Source: Streptomyces flavochromogenes (lineage in GTDB: Bacteria > Actinomycetota > Actinomycetes > Streptomycetales > Streptomycetaceae). From it: a DNA stretch of 64,000 nt. The first letter of the stretch is position 1; every line of letters begins with the position of its first letter. Below the pieces are notes generated by a model. It was given only the letters and a program-made list of their open reading frames with translations. It ran no database searches and was not told the DNA's origin. This document shows, one piece after another, positions 35,180-43,938 of the stretch. Location of the stretch: positions 186,001-250,000 of the forward strand of contig NZ_JNZO01000003.1 in assembly GCF_000717595.1 (NCBI RefSeq). The letters run 5' to 3'. The position numbers and the translations under genes are program-made.

Positions 35180-36772
35180 GTGCCCGTGGATCAATTGGCC
35201 CTGTTGTTCTTGCTGCTGCTCGGCGCGCTGCTGACGGTCCCCCTCGGTGAGCGGCTCGGACTGCCCGCGCCCGTCCTGATGACCCTGGTCGGGATCGGGC
35301 TGGCCGTCCTGCCCTTCGTACCGAACGTCGAGGTGCCGCCGGAGTTCATCCTTCCGCTGGTGCTGCCGCCGCTGCTCTACGCCTCCGTGCAGCGGACCTC
35401 CTGGCGTCAGTTCGCGGCCAACAGACGGCCGATCTTCCTGCTCGCGGTCGCCCTCGTGTTCGTCACCACGGCCGCCGTCGGCGCCGTGGCCCACGTCCTC
35501 GTGCCCGGCATTCCGCTGGCCGCCGCGATCGCGCTCGGTGCCCTCGTCGCCCCGCCCGACCCGGTCGCGGCGACCGCCGTCGCCGGCTCGCTCGGGCTGC
35601 CGCGGCGGCTGGTGTCGATCCTGGAGGGCGAGGGGCTCTTCAACGACGTCACCGCGATCGTGCTGTACCACGTGGCCATCGCCGCCGCGGTCAGCGGCTC
35701 CTTCTCCTGGCCGGACGCGCTCGGCGAGTTCGTCCTGTCCGCGGTGGTCGCCGTGGCAGTCGGCCTCGCGCTCGGCTGGTCCGCCAACAAGCTCATCGGG
35801 CTGCTCGGCGACGCCACCCTCCAGACCGGCCTCACCCTCCTCGTGCCGTTCGTGAGCTACGTCCTCGCCGAGGAGCTGCACGGCTCCGGCGTCCTCGCCG
35901 TGCTGGTCACCGCGCTCTTCCTCGCCGAGCACGCGGCCGACGCCGACGACGTGATGGGCCGGCTCGCCGGGCAGACGTTCTGGCAGATCGTCGACACCCT
36001 CGTCACCGGCATCGCCTTCGGTCTCATCGGCCTCGAACTCGTGCATGTCTTCGGGGTGGCCGAGGGACGAGGCTGGCAGATGCTCGGCTGGGGCGCCGTC
36101 GTCGTCGGGGTGGTCGTCGGCGTCCGGCTGCTGTGGCTGCTGCCGGCGACCTGGCTGGCGAAACGGCTGCACACCCGCCGGGACGTCGACGAGGAGATCC
36201 CGACCAGCTGGCGGGAGACGATCGTCATGTGGTGGGCGGGGATGCGTGGCGTGGCCTCGGTGGCGCTCGCGCTCGCCATCCCGCTCCGCACCGACGACGG
36301 CGAGCCCTTCCCCGGCCGCGACGAGATCATCTTCATCGCCTTCTGCGTGATCATCGCCACGCTCGTCGTCCAGGGGCTCACCCTGCCCTGGCTGGTGAAG
36401 CGGCTCGGGGTACGGGCCGACGCGGACGCCGAGCGGGTCCTGGAGCGGGATCTCGCCATCCGGGCCGCGAAGGCGGCCAGGCGCAGGCTCAAGGAGATCG
36501 AGGAGGTCGAGGAGCTGCCCGAGGAGGTGCAGGAGCGGCTGCTGCGCGGGGCGTACGACATCGGGGCGCGGATCAGTCCGGACATGGTCGACGAGGAGCG
36601 GCGGGCAGCGTTCGTCGAGCGGACGAAGCGCTTCAAGGCGGTGCAGCGGATCCAGCGGGAGCTGATGTCGGCCGCCCGGCACGAGGTGCTCTCGGCCCGC
36701 AGCGAGCCGGGCGCCGACCCCGAGGTGGTGGACCGGGTGCTGCGGCACCTGGACGTGCGCAGCATGCGCTGA
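35180..36772 (+). CDS. CPA1 family Na+(K+)/H+ antiporter
   Basis: 530 residues from GTG; another in-frame GTG lies two codons downstream. Twelve or so transmembrane helices span residues 3-420. The CPA1 landmarks are A-P-P-D-P-V-A-A-T-A-V and G-E-G-L-F-N-D-V-T-A-I-V, whose Asn-Asp pair binds the ion, then M-W-W-A-G-M-R-G-V-A-S. A ~110-residue charged cytoplasmic C-terminus (R-R-R-L-K-E-I-E-E-V-E-E) follows and may regulate it. It exchanges monovalent cations for protons. Monocistronic, flanked by a terminator upstream. Confidence 0.9.
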   Translation: MPVDQLALLFLLLLGALLTVPLGERLGLPAPVLMTLVGIGLAVLPFVPNVEVPPEFILPLVLPPLLYASVQRTSWRQFAANRRPIFLLAVALVFVTTAAVGAVAHVLVPGIPLAAAIALGALVAPPDPVAATAVAGSLGLPRRLVSILEGEGLFNDVTAIVLYHVAIAAAVSGSFSWPDALGEFVLSAVVAVAVGLALGWSANKLIGLLGDATLQTGLTLLVPFVSYVLAEELHGSGVLAVLVTALFLAEHAADADDVMGRLAGQTFWQIVDTLVTGIAFGLIGLELVHVFGVAEGRGWQMLGWGAVVVGVVVGVRLLWLLPATWLAKRLHTRRDVDEEIPTSWRETIVMWWAGMRGVASVALALAIPLRTDDGEPFPGRDEIIFIAFCVIIATLVVQGLTLPWLVKRLGVRADADAERVLERDLAIRAAKAARRRLKEIEEVEELPEEVQERLLRGAYDIGARISPDMVDEERRAAFVERTKRFKAVQRIQRELMSAARHEVLSARSEPGADPEVVDRVLRHLDVRSMR

Positions 36773-36847
36773 GGGGCGTGCGGCGACCGGTGGGGAGGGC
36801 GGGCGGCGCGGCCGGAGTCCCGTGGGGTGGGTGGCAGGATGGGACGC

Positions 36848-37417
36848 ATGGACATCATGCTCTTCCACTCGGCCTACGGGCTGACCCCTTCCGTCGAGGC
36901 CGCTGCCGAGCGGCTCCGCGCCGCCGGGCATCAGGTCTGGACCCCGGACCTCTACGGGGGCCGGACGGTCGGGACCGTGGAGGAGGGCGTGGAGCTCCGG
37001 GACGAGATCGGCAAGGACGAGTTGCTGAAGCGGGCTGTCCTCGCCGCCGCCCCGTACTCCGAGCGCGGCCTGGTCTACATGGGCCTCTCCCTCGGGGCCT
37101 CGATCGCGCAGACCCTGGCGCTCGGCGACGAGAAGGCGCGCGGGCTGCTGCTCTTCCACGGCACCTCGGACCTCGCGGAGTCGGCCGTGGTGGACGAGCT
37201 GCCCGTGCAGCTGCACGTGGCCGATCCCGACCCGTTCGAGACGCACGACTGGCTGTCCTCCTGGTACCTGCAGATGCGCAAGGCCGGTGCGGACGTGGAG
37301 ATCTACCGCTACCCGGGCGCGGGGCACGTGTACACGGACCCCGAGCTGCCCGACTGGGACGAGGAGTCGGCCGACCGGACGTGGTCGGTGGCGCTGGCCT
37401 TCCTGGACAGCTTGTAG
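36848..37417 (+). CDS. Dienelactone hydrolase family alpha/beta hydrolase
   Basis: 189 residues from ATG at 36848; CAGGAT seven bases before suggests a near-leaderless start. The nucleophile elbow is G-L-S-L-G-A-S (Ser in place of the Cys of classical dienelactone hydrolase), an Asp lies in V-A-D-P-D-P-F-E, and the His is in P-G-A-G-H-V-Y-T-D. The N-terminal D-I-M-L-F-H-S-A-Y-G-L-T-P is family-typical. The real substrate is unknown; 'dienelactone hydrolase' is only the family name. Confidence 0.83.
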   Translation: MDIMLFHSAYGLTPSVEAAAERLRAAGHQVWTPDLYGGRTVGTVEEGVELRDEIGKDELLKRAVLAAAPYSERGLVYMGLSLGASIAQTLALGDEKARGLLLFHGTSDLAESAVVDELPVQLHVADPDPFETHDWLSSWYLQMRKAGADVEIYRYPGAGHVYTDPELPDWDEESADRTWSVALAFLDSL

Positions 37418-37429
37418 GACCGCGGTGAA

Positions 37430-37471
37430 CGGGTGTGGCCCCCGGGGGAGTTCCCCCGGGGGCCACACCCG
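37430..37471. terminator. Bidirectional terminator between convergent genes
   Basis: A perfect ~20-bp GC-rich stem (CGGGTGTGGCCCCCGGGGGA and its complement) lies between the hydrolase stop and the leftward metalloprotease stop. Confidence 0.8.
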
Positions 37472-37483
37472 TGTTCGGCCGGA

Positions 37484-38488
37484 TCAGGCGCGGTACGCCG
37501 TCCAGTAGTCGTTCATCCGGGTCACCTGGCCCGAGGTGAACTGGTACATGCAGGCGTCGTAGGTGTAGTCCATGAAGTTGTGGATCGGGTCCACACCGGT
37601 CTTGTTGGTGCAGGAGTCACGGCCGGTCGGGCACTCGTAGGCCGGGCTCTTCTCGGCCGGGGTGTCGGCCACGCCGTCGCCGCTGCCGCTGCAGCCGCCC
37701 TGGAACGTGTGGTACAGGCCCATCCAGTGGCCGACCTCGTGGGTGGCGGTGTCGCCCTGGTTGTAGTTGGCCGCGGAGCCGCCCGGGAGCGAGGCGTCGA
37801 GGACGACGACGCCGTCCATGGACGGGTTCGAGGCGTACGAGGACGGGAAGGTCGCCCAGCCGAGGAGGCCGCCGCCCAGGTTGGCGGTGTAGAAGTTCAG
37901 CGCGCCCGCGCCGCCCTTGCGGAGGGTCTGCTTCATCTGCTTCTCGGCGGTGGAGCCGGAGGACAGGTTGTACCAGGACGCGTTGTCCGTGTAGTCGGTA
38001 GCGGCCAGGGTGAACTGGAAGTTGGAGTTCACGTTGCCGGTGCCCTGGCCCGCGTACGCCGCGTTCAGGACGTTCATCTGGTTGGTGATGGCGGTCGCGG
38101 AGAGCTTGCCCGTCGTACCGGAGTGGATGACGTGGAAGTAGACGGGGATGTTCACCACCGCGGCGGCTCTGTCGGCGGAGGCGCTGAGGCGGCCCTCGGA
38201 ACGGGCGGCGGACAGCTTCTTCTTGAAATCGGCGTCCATGGCCGCGGCCTTGGCGGCCGTGACCTCGTTCGGCTCGGCGGCGTGACCGGCGGCGCCGCGC
38301 GCCTTGCGGGCGCCGGAGAGGGCGCCGGCGTCGTCGGCGCATTCCTCGGCGGAGGCGCCGGCCAGGGTGGTGGTGGTTCCGCTCGCGACCGGAGCGGAGA
38401 GCGGGGCAAGGGCCAGGGTTCCGGCCATGACTGCCGTACCGAGCATCCGACGTGACATACGCGGGGATATGCGGACAAGAGCACGCAT
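37484..38488 (-). CDS. Secreted M43 (pappalysin-like) zinc metalloprotease
   Basis: 334 residues; ATG after GAGGAG. The Sec-type signal peptide has Arg residues, a hydrophobic core to about residue 30 and A-x-A-like cleavage sites after. A ~90-residue Ala/Lys-rich propeptide-like region precedes the catalytic domain. [11 protein letters not shown] near residue 250 is the extended zinc motif of metzincins, and N-F-M-D-Y near 304 is the Met-turn. Paired cysteines in G-G-C-S and D-S-C-T-N support an extracellular enzyme. The substrate is unknown. The gene is isolated. Confidence 0.9.
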   Translation of the reverse strand: MRALVRISPRMSRRMLGTAVMAGTLALAPLSAPVASGTTTTLAGASAEECADDAGALSGARKARGAAGHAAEPNEVTAAKAAAMDADFKKKLSAARSEGRLSASADRAAAVVNIPVYFHVIHSGTTGKLSATAITNQMNVLNAAYAGQGTGNVNSNFQFTLAATDYTDNASWYNLSSGSTAEKQMKQTLRKGGAGALNFYTANLGGGLLGWATFPSSYASNPSMDGVVVLDASLPGGSAANYNQGDTATHEVGHWMGLYHTFQGGCSGSGDGVADTPAEKSPAYECPTGRDSCTNKTGVDPIHNFMDYTYDACMYQFTSGQVTRMNDYWTAYRA

Positions 38489-38674
38489 GGTGACTCCTCG
38501 TGGGGGGTGGGGGAGGAACTTCCTCCGCCACGCCGGGGAGATTACGCGTCCATGTCAGCCACCGTTGAGGAGTGATCAAGCCCAATCATTCAGGGGGCAA
38601 TTCGGGTCATCGGGAAGAAATTCTTGTGCTGTTTCCGGAGTTTGAGACCTCGACGTAACAGCTGGGGTGACGGA

Positions 38675-38720
38675 GGCGGGTGGTGTGTCCGGATTCGATC
38701 TCCGAAACCAGCCACCCGCC
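38675..38720. terminator. Stem-loop GGCGGGTGG / CCACCCGCC, possible phoD terminator
   Basis: Perfect 9-bp arms with a 28-nt loop lie about 75-120 bp downstream of phoD (leftward), in the 305-bp gap between phoD and the metalloprotease gene. It lacks a T-run. The loop contains a weak TCCGGA/TCTCCGA pairing. Confidence 0.4.
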
Positions 38721-38732
38721 GTAGCGATGTGA

Positions 38733-38750
38733 TCTCCTGTTAACAGGAGA
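38733..38750. promoter_or_regulatory. Perfect 18-bp palindrome TCTCCTGTTAACAGGAGA
   Basis: An uninterrupted palindrome in the phoD-metalloprotease gap, flanked by an outer AGCGATG (38723-38729) / CATCGCT (38767-38773) repeat. It is about 245 bp upstream of the metalloprotease start. The binder is unknown. The rest of the gap (38489-38793) shows no gene. Confidence 0.5.
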
Positions 38751-38793
38751 GATCATGGCTGAAAAGCATCGCTAATGAGCCGTCAGGGGCACA

Positions 38794-40443
38794 TCAGCGC
38801 ACCGGCTGGTACACCCGCTCGACACGCTGCGTTCCGTTCAGCGTCCGGTACGAGCGCGCCCAGGCCGTCGTCGCGTCCGGGTCCGCCTTGTCGGAGACCG
38901 TGTAGTAGTCCATCTGCGAGCGCTCGGCGGTCACGTCGAGCACGCCGTAGCCGTGGTGGTCCATGTCCACCCACTTCACGTGCCGGTTGGCGGCCTTGAC
39001 GGCACCCGAGGCCACCACCGAGAGCGTCCCCGGGGCCACGTGCAGCAGGTCGTCCAGGTTGTCCGAGGTCACCGAGGTGACCACGAACTCGGTCGCGGCG
39101 GACGCCGAGAACGGGTACGTCGCCGCCTTCACCGGTACGTCGTTGGCCCAGGCCATGTGGATGTCGCCGGTCAGGAACACCGTGTTGCGGATCGCCCGCG
39201 AGGTGAGGTGCCCGAGCAGCTCCCTGCGGTCGTCCGTGTAGCCGTCCCACTGGTCGACGTTGACCGCGAGCCCCTCCTTCGGCAGGCCCATCAGCTCGGC
39301 GAGCGGCTCCAGGAGGTGGGCGGGCAGGGCGCCGAAGGCGATCGGCGAGATCATCACCGAGGTGCCGACCAGTTGCCAGGTCGCGTCCGAGCCCGCGAGC
39401 CCCGACTTCAGCCAGTCCAGCTGCGCGCGGCCGGTGATGCTGCGTGCCGGGTCGTCGACCGATCCGCTGCCGGTCTTCGCCGGAGCGGAGCGGAACGAGC
39501 GCAGGTCGAGGAGGTGCAGATCGGCCAGCTTGCCGAAGCGCAGCCGCCGGAAGACCGTGCCCTCGGTGGAGGTGCGGACGGGCATCCACTCGAAGTAGGC
39601 CTGTTTGGCCGCGGCGACCCGGGCCGCCCAGTCGCCCTCGGCGCCGGGGGTGTGGTTCTCGGCCCCGCCCTCCCAGGCGTCGTTGGCGAACTCGTGGTCG
39701 TCCCAGATGGCGATGACCGGGTGGGCCGCGTGCAGCGCCTGGAGGTCGGTGTCCGTCTTGTAGTGGCCGTGCCGGGTGCGGTAGTCGGCCAGCGAGACGA
39801 TCTCGTGGCGCGGTTCGTGCTGCCGGACGGTGTACTTCGCCTCCGGGTACGTGCCGCTGCCGTACTCGTACACGTAGTCGCCGAGGTGGAGGATCGCGTC
39901 CAGGTCGGCGCGGGCGGCGAGATGGCGGTACGCGGAGAAGTGGCCGGCCTCCCAGTTCGCGCAGGAGACCACACCGAACCGGACGCCGGGCGCGGCGGCG
40001 TCGACGGCCGGCGTGGTGCGGGTGCGGGCTGCGGGGGAGACGGTGGAGCCCGCGGTGAAGCGGAACCAGTAGGAGGTGGCCGGGCGCAGGCCCCGGACGT
40101 CCGCCTTCACCGTGTGGTCGGAGCCGGCGCTCGCCGTGCTCGTACCGGAGGACACGATCCGCGCGAAAGCGCGGTCCTCGGCGAGTTCCCAGCCGACCTG
40201 GACGTCGGGGCCGAGGCCGGAGCCGGGCACGGCTTCGGGGGTGGGGGTGACGCGCGTCCAGAGCAGGACGCCGTCGGGCAGCGGGTCGCCAGAGGCGACG
40301 CCGTGGAGGAACGCGGGTGCCCCGGGGGCCGCGTGGGCCGTGGTGGCCGCGCCGAGGAGGGCGGGCGCGGTGACGGCGGTGGCGGCGGCGGCCTTGACGA
40401 CCGTGCGCCGCGTGGGGGCGGAGGATATGAAACGACTGGTCAC
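38794..40443 (-). CDS. phoD: PhoD-type alkaline phosphatase, Tat-exported
   Basis: 549 residues from GTG. The twin-arginine signal [10 protein letters not shown] (about residues 11-20) is followed by a hydrophobic Ala-rich core and an A-H-A-A cleavage site. The PhoD N-terminal Ig-like domain spans about 45-140; the catalytic domain holds [26 protein letters not shown] and L-T-G-D-I-H-M-A-W, the Fe/Ca ligand motifs. It releases phosphate from phosphodiesters outside the cell. In Streptomyces phoD genes are usually PhoP-dependent; I did not find convincing PHO boxes here. Confidence 0.92.
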   Translation of the reverse strand: MTSRFISSAPTRRTVVKAAAATAVTAPALLGAATTAHAAPGAPAFLHGVASGDPLPDGVLLWTRVTPTPEAVPGSGLGPDVQVGWELAEDRAFARIVSSGTSTASAGSDHTVKADVRGLRPATSYWFRFTAGSTVSPAARTRTTPAVDAAAPGVRFGVVSCANWEAGHFSAYRHLAARADLDAILHLGDYVYEYGSGTYPEAKYTVRQHEPRHEIVSLADYRTRHGHYKTDTDLQALHAAHPVIAIWDDHEFANDAWEGGAENHTPGAEGDWAARVAAAKQAYFEWMPVRTSTEGTVFRRLRFGKLADLHLLDLRSFRSAPAKTGSGSVDDPARSITGRAQLDWLKSGLAGSDATWQLVGTSVMISPIAFGALPAHLLEPLAELMGLPKEGLAVNVDQWDGYTDDRRELLGHLTSRAIRNTVFLTGDIHMAWANDVPVKAATYPFSASAATEFVVTSVTSDNLDDLLHVAPGTLSVVASGAVKAANRHVKWVDMDHHGYGVLDVTAERSQMDYYTVSDKADPDATTAWARSYRTLNGTQRVERVYQPVR

Positions 40444-40664
40444 GGGCAGTCAGATTACTGGCGGGTACGGTGGGTGGGGAGGGGCTTGCGGGAAAGTTCG
40501 CCGGATCGTCGCCCCCAGGCCGCATCCGGCCCCGCGGCCGGGTCGCATCCGGCCCCGGGGCGGTGACGCCTCCCCGGGGGTCGCTAGCCTGATGCGACAT
40601 CAGAACGGCTTTCCGTGAGGCAGGTCCGGAGGGAGGCCGCTCGCCACGACACGGGGGGAACCGG

Positions 40665-42203
40665 ATGTCGCAGTCGAACGAGCCCTGGTACAGGCACCGT
40701 CCGCCGTCCTGGCCCGTACCGGACAACCCGTACGCGCCCGAGGGGTACGGCCCGCCACCCCCTCGCCCGCCCCGTCGCCGTCGGCCGCTGCTCGCCGCGG
40801 TCCTCGCGCTGCTGCTGGTCTTCGGTACGGGCGCCTACCTTCTCGGCGAGCGCTCCGAAACGGCCCGCGCCGGATCGAAGGGCGGAGCCCCGAAGACAAC
40901 GGCACCGCCCAGGACCACGGTGCCGCCCGGGCAGGCGGTGAGCCCCACCCCGTCACCCTCCCGCATCCCCACCACCGCGGAGATCGCGCGGCAGCGCCGG
41001 GCCGGCGAGGCCGGTGCCTGGATCGTCGACGACCGCACCGACCTGCCCCACCGGAACATCCCGACCGAGGACCTCTGGATCGTCGGCGGCACCGCCGTCC
41101 AGGCCGTCTACAAGAAGGTCGTCGCCCACCGGCTCAGTGACGGCGCCCAGTTGTGGACCGTCGACCTCCCGACCCCCGTCTGCGAGACCCCGGTCAACGC
41201 GACCCCCGACGGCAAGGTCGTCATCGTCCTCAAGAACGTCGAGGCCTGGACCGGGACCCGGTGCAACCAGCTCCGGATGATCGACCTGCGCACCGGAAGG
41301 GCCGGCTGGCACAAGCAGCTGACCGAGACCGGCGCGGGGGACGGCACGATCATCGTGGACAGCGCGATCAGCGGCGGCACCGTCGCGATCGTCCAGAGCA
41401 TGAAGGCCGCTGCCTACCGGGTCGCCGACGGGAAGAAGCTGTACGACATCCCCATGGAGAACCCGGGGAAGTGCTACCCCGGCAGGGTGGCGGGCGGCAG
41501 CCGGCTCCTGGTGCTCGCCGACTGCGCGATCACCGCGCTCGAGAAGGCGTACGACCAGGTCCGGGAGATCGATCCGGCCACGGGCAGGGTGCGCTGGCGC
41601 CACCGGACGGAGCCGGGCCGGAGGATCGGCCAGGTGCTGTCCGTCTCACCGGCCGTGATCACCACCGCGCACCGGGAGACCCACGCCGAGGACTGGCGCG
41701 TCGTCGCCCTCGGTCCCGACGGCAAGGTCCGCAGGACCATCGATCCCCGGCCGAAGGGGTTCAAGCACTGCGGCGACTCCATCGACACCAGTGCCAACGC
41801 CCAGGCGTGCCGGGAGGCCGTCGTCGGCGGGGGGCTCGTGATGCTCGGCGGCACCGACCGCGTCGGCGCCTACGACCTCGGCACCGGAAAGCCGGTCTGG
41901 GGCGTGAAGGCCGAGGAGACCTCGTACGGCTACTACCCCTTGCGGGTCGGACCGGGCAGGACCGGGACGGTCTACCAGCCGGGCACGCTCCGGTCCCCCG
42001 GGCGGGTCTTCCGGGTCGGTCCCGGCGGCGTGGACACCATCAAGGACGTGCTGCGGCTCCCCGCCTCCACCGCGAGGGTCGAGTTCGGGATGGGGGTCGC
42101 CGGGAGGAACGCCTCCGTGGGTGACCGGCTGGTGATCACGCCCGCCGGTCTGAGCGGCGACGACGCCCAGCACCAGCCCCGCATGCTCTCCTTCGCCCCC
42201 TGA
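40665..42203 (+). CDS. Membrane-anchored PQQ-like beta-propeller protein
   Basis: 512 residues; ATG after GGGGGGAACC. A Pro/Tyr-rich cytoplasmic N-terminus (~43 residues) and R-R-R-R precede one transmembrane helix (about 46-64). A Thr/Pro-rich stalk follows. The rest is a PQQ-like propeller: repeated blocks such as D-G-A-Q-L-W-T-V-D-L, T-G-R-A-G-W-H-K-Q-L, T-G-R-V-R-W-R-H and T-G-K-P-V-W-G-V. Extracellular cysteines (C-E-T-P, R-C-N, K-C-Y, D-C-A, H-C-G, A-C-R) likely pair. Probably a sensor or scaffold rather than a dehydrogenase; function unknown. It is convergent with a DsbA-like gene. Confidence 0.75.
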   Translation: MSQSNEPWYRHRPPSWPVPDNPYAPEGYGPPPPRPPRRRRPLLAAVLALLLVFGTGAYLLGERSETARAGSKGGAPKTTAPPRTTVPPGQAVSPTPSPSRIPTTAEIARQRRAGEAGAWIVDDRTDLPHRNIPTEDLWIVGGTAVQAVYKKVVAHRLSDGAQLWTVDLPTPVCETPVNATPDGKVVIVLKNVEAWTGTRCNQLRMIDLRTGRAGWHKQLTETGAGDGTIIVDSAISGGTVAIVQSMKAAAYRVADGKKLYDIPMENPGKCYPGRVAGGSRLLVLADCAITALEKAYDQVREIDPATGRVRWRHRTEPGRRIGQVLSVSPAVITTAHRETHAEDWRVVALGPDGKVRRTIDPRPKGFKHCGDSIDTSANAQACREAVVGGGLVMLGGTDRVGAYDLGTGKPVWGVKAEETSYGYYPLRVGPGRTGTVYQPGTLRSPGRVFRVGPGGVDTIKDVLRLPASTARVEFGMGVAGRNASVGDRLVITPAGLSGDDAQHQPRMLSFAP

Positions 42204-42262
42204 CCCGCCGGGCGGGCGCGGATCAGGGAGCGAAGGACGCCGTTCCGTCCGATGCGGGTCAG
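42200..42262. terminator. Inverted repeat spanning two convergent stop codons
   Basis: CTGACCCGC (42200-42208) and GCGGGTCAG (42254-42262) are perfect complements; each contains the TGA of one of the two convergent genes. With a 45-nt loop it is a weak terminator candidate. Confidence 0.35.
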
Positions 42263-43074
42263 CCCTTGAGGGCCGCGTCGATCGCCGTGTTGAACTCCGG
42301 CTCGGTCATCGGCGGGTTGTCGGAGCCCGCCACGGTCACGGGCTTGCCGTCCATCTTCAGCGTCGGGGTGCCCGTCACCCCGCTGTCGTCGAAGGCCTTC
42401 GACATCTTCATCGCCCAGGCGTCGAACGTGCCGTCCTCGACGTTCTTCTTGAACGCGGCGTTGCCCTTGAGGGCCGGCACCGAGTCCGCCACCTCCAGGA
42501 GGTAGGAGTCCTTGGCGAACTTGTCGTCGTTCTCCTCCGGGTGGAACTTCGCCGAGTAGAGCGCCGACTTGTACGTCAGGAAGGCCTCGGGGCTCACGTC
42601 GAGGGCCGCGCCGAGGGCCGAGAGGGCGTTCTTCGAGCCCTCGCCCGTGGCGGCGTCGTCGATGAAGGTGGCACCGACGTACTTGATCTTGTACTTGCCG
42701 GCCTCGACGTCCTTCTCGACCGTGGAGCCCACGGACTGCTCGAAGGTCGCGCAGACCGGGCAGCGCGAGTCCTCGTACAGCTCCAGGGTCTTCTTCGCGG
42801 ACGCCTTGCCGACGACGACGGTCGTGCCGTTCGTGCCCGAGGTGTTCTTCGGGGCGGTCACGGTGGTCGCCTTCGCCGCCGACTCCCACGCGGAGGGCTG
42901 GTTCGACTGGACCACCGCGTAGCCGATGCCGCCGGCGGCGGCGAGGACGGCCACGGCCGAGACGCCGACGACGAGCTGCCGGCGGGCCCGGTCCTTCTTC
43001 GCCTGGCGCTCGCGCTCGACGCGCAGACGCTCGCGGGCGGCAGCCTTGTTGGCCTGGTTGTTGCGTGCACTCAT
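42259..43074 (-). CDS. DsbA-like thiol oxidoreductase, membrane-anchored
   Basis: 271 residues. The N-terminus is highly charged (R-E-R-L-R-V-E-R-E-R-Q-A-K-K), followed by one transmembrane helix (about 33-53). The DsbA/thioredoxin-fold domain has the active site C-P-V-C, a helical insert, and the cis-Pro region G-T-P-T-L near the end. Such proteins make or isomerise disulphides in exported proteins of actinobacteria, with a VKOR- or DsbD-like partner; the next gene upstream encodes a membrane protein that could be that partner. Conserved architecture (DUF-like DsbA family) is secure. Confidence 0.88.
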   Translation of the reverse strand: MSARNNQANKAAARERLRVERERQAKKDRARRQLVVGVSAVAVLAAAGGIGYAVVQSNQPSAWESAAKATTVTAPKNTSGTNGTTVVVGKASAKKTLELYEDSRCPVCATFEQSVGSTVEKDVEAGKYKIKYVGATFIDDAATGEGSKNALSALGAALDVSPEAFLTYKSALYSAKFHPEENDDKFAKDSYLLEVADSVPALKGNAAFKKNVEDGTFDAWAMKMSKAFDDSGVTGTPTLKMDGKPVTVAGSDNPPMTEPEFNTAIDAALKG

Positions 43075-43134
43075 GATCGTGATCTCCGTGACGGTGAGGA
43101 AAGCAGGGGGTACCGCGTGCCTGGGGCGCGTCGC

Positions 43135-43839
43135 TCAGACGAGAGCGAGGCGCGGGCACGGCGGTCCCCGCCGTCCCACGGAGTGGGTGAGGAGCCGCGT
43201 ACGGGAGGGCCGGGGCCGTCCCGCGGACCGCCCGGCGCGCCGCGGCGCCGGACCACCGGTACGGAAGAGGGCCGCCACCAGGAGCAGCGGCCGGAACGCG
43301 ACGGCCGCCACCGCACCGAGCAGCCGGGCGAGCGCCCGCTCCCCGCCGCGCAGCCAGACCGCGGCGAAGAGCCCGACGCCCACATGGGCCAGCAGCAGCA
43401 GCCAGGGCAGCGCCGGGTCGGGGGAGTCGAGGAGCGCGGCGGCCGTGCCGCTCTCGGGGGCTGCCACGCCGGGCAGCGGGGCGCCGACGGCGCCACCGCA
43501 GAACACCTCCACGCCGACCGCGCGCAGCGATCCGGCGACCGGGCCGCCGGCGGCGCCGTAACAGACCGCCTGGCCGCTGGTGAAGAGCGTGTCGGCCGCC
43601 AGTTCCAGCGGGACGAGGAGCCCGGCGATCGGGCCGAGGCCCCGCTCGCGGCCCGCCAGGGCGTACGCCACGGCGAAGACGCCGACCGCGACCGGGACGA
43701 CCGTCCCGAGCGGCAGCGGCACGCGTGAGAGCAGCACGTGGGACGCCACGGACAGCGCCACGACCAGAGCCGTGAAGAACGCCGCCCGCAGCGTCCTCAG
43801 CTGCGTCCCTGCCATGTCCATCGTCGTGGAGTGTGCCAT
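43135..43839 (-). CDS. Integral membrane protein, possibly partner of the DsbA-like protein
   Basis: 234 residues with about five transmembrane helices and a basic, Arg/Pro-rich C-terminal tail. Cysteines occur at A-V-C-Y-G-A-A-G and V-F-C-G-G-A, in a predicted extracytoplasmic loop. It is not a recognisable VKOR: no C-x-x-C is present. It lies 60 bp upstream of the DsbA-like gene, in the same direction. I do not recognise the family. The start at 43839 has no good ribosome site; M-D-M-A-G-T-Q at 43821 is an alternative. Confidence 0.6.
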   Translation of the reverse strand: MAHSTTMDMAGTQLRTLRAAFFTALVVALSVASHVLLSRVPLPLGTVVPVAVGVFAVAYALAGRERGLGPIAGLLVPLELAADTLFTSGQAVCYGAAGGPVAGSLRAVGVEVFCGGAVGAPLPGVAAPESGTAAALLDSPDPALPWLLLLAHVGVGLFAAVWLRGGERALARLLGAVAAVAFRPLLLVAALFRTGGPAPRRAGRSAGRPRPSRTRLLTHSVGRRGPPCPRLALV

Positions 43840-43938
43840 GCCGGTCCGTAAAACGCCCTTAAAGGCAGTCTGTGGACGGCCCCGGCGGCCCCGGCGGCCC
43901 CGTCATCCCCGGGAATGCCCGGCGCCCCCCGGAGTCCG

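Noticed and set aside
38684..38711. GATCGAATCC-like T-loop (minus strand), possible tRNA
   Set aside because: The flanking bases do not form a T stem and no acceptor, D or anticodon arm fits.
38755..38775. Six-codon ORF M-A-E-K-H-R after AGGAGA, possible leader peptide
   Set aside because: No gene follows on that strand for almost 1.9 kb, and the ribosome-like site is part of the palindrome.
40490..40510. GTTCGCC near phoD as a PHO box
   Set aside because: Only one approximate copy and on the wrong strand; no 11-bp direct repeat.
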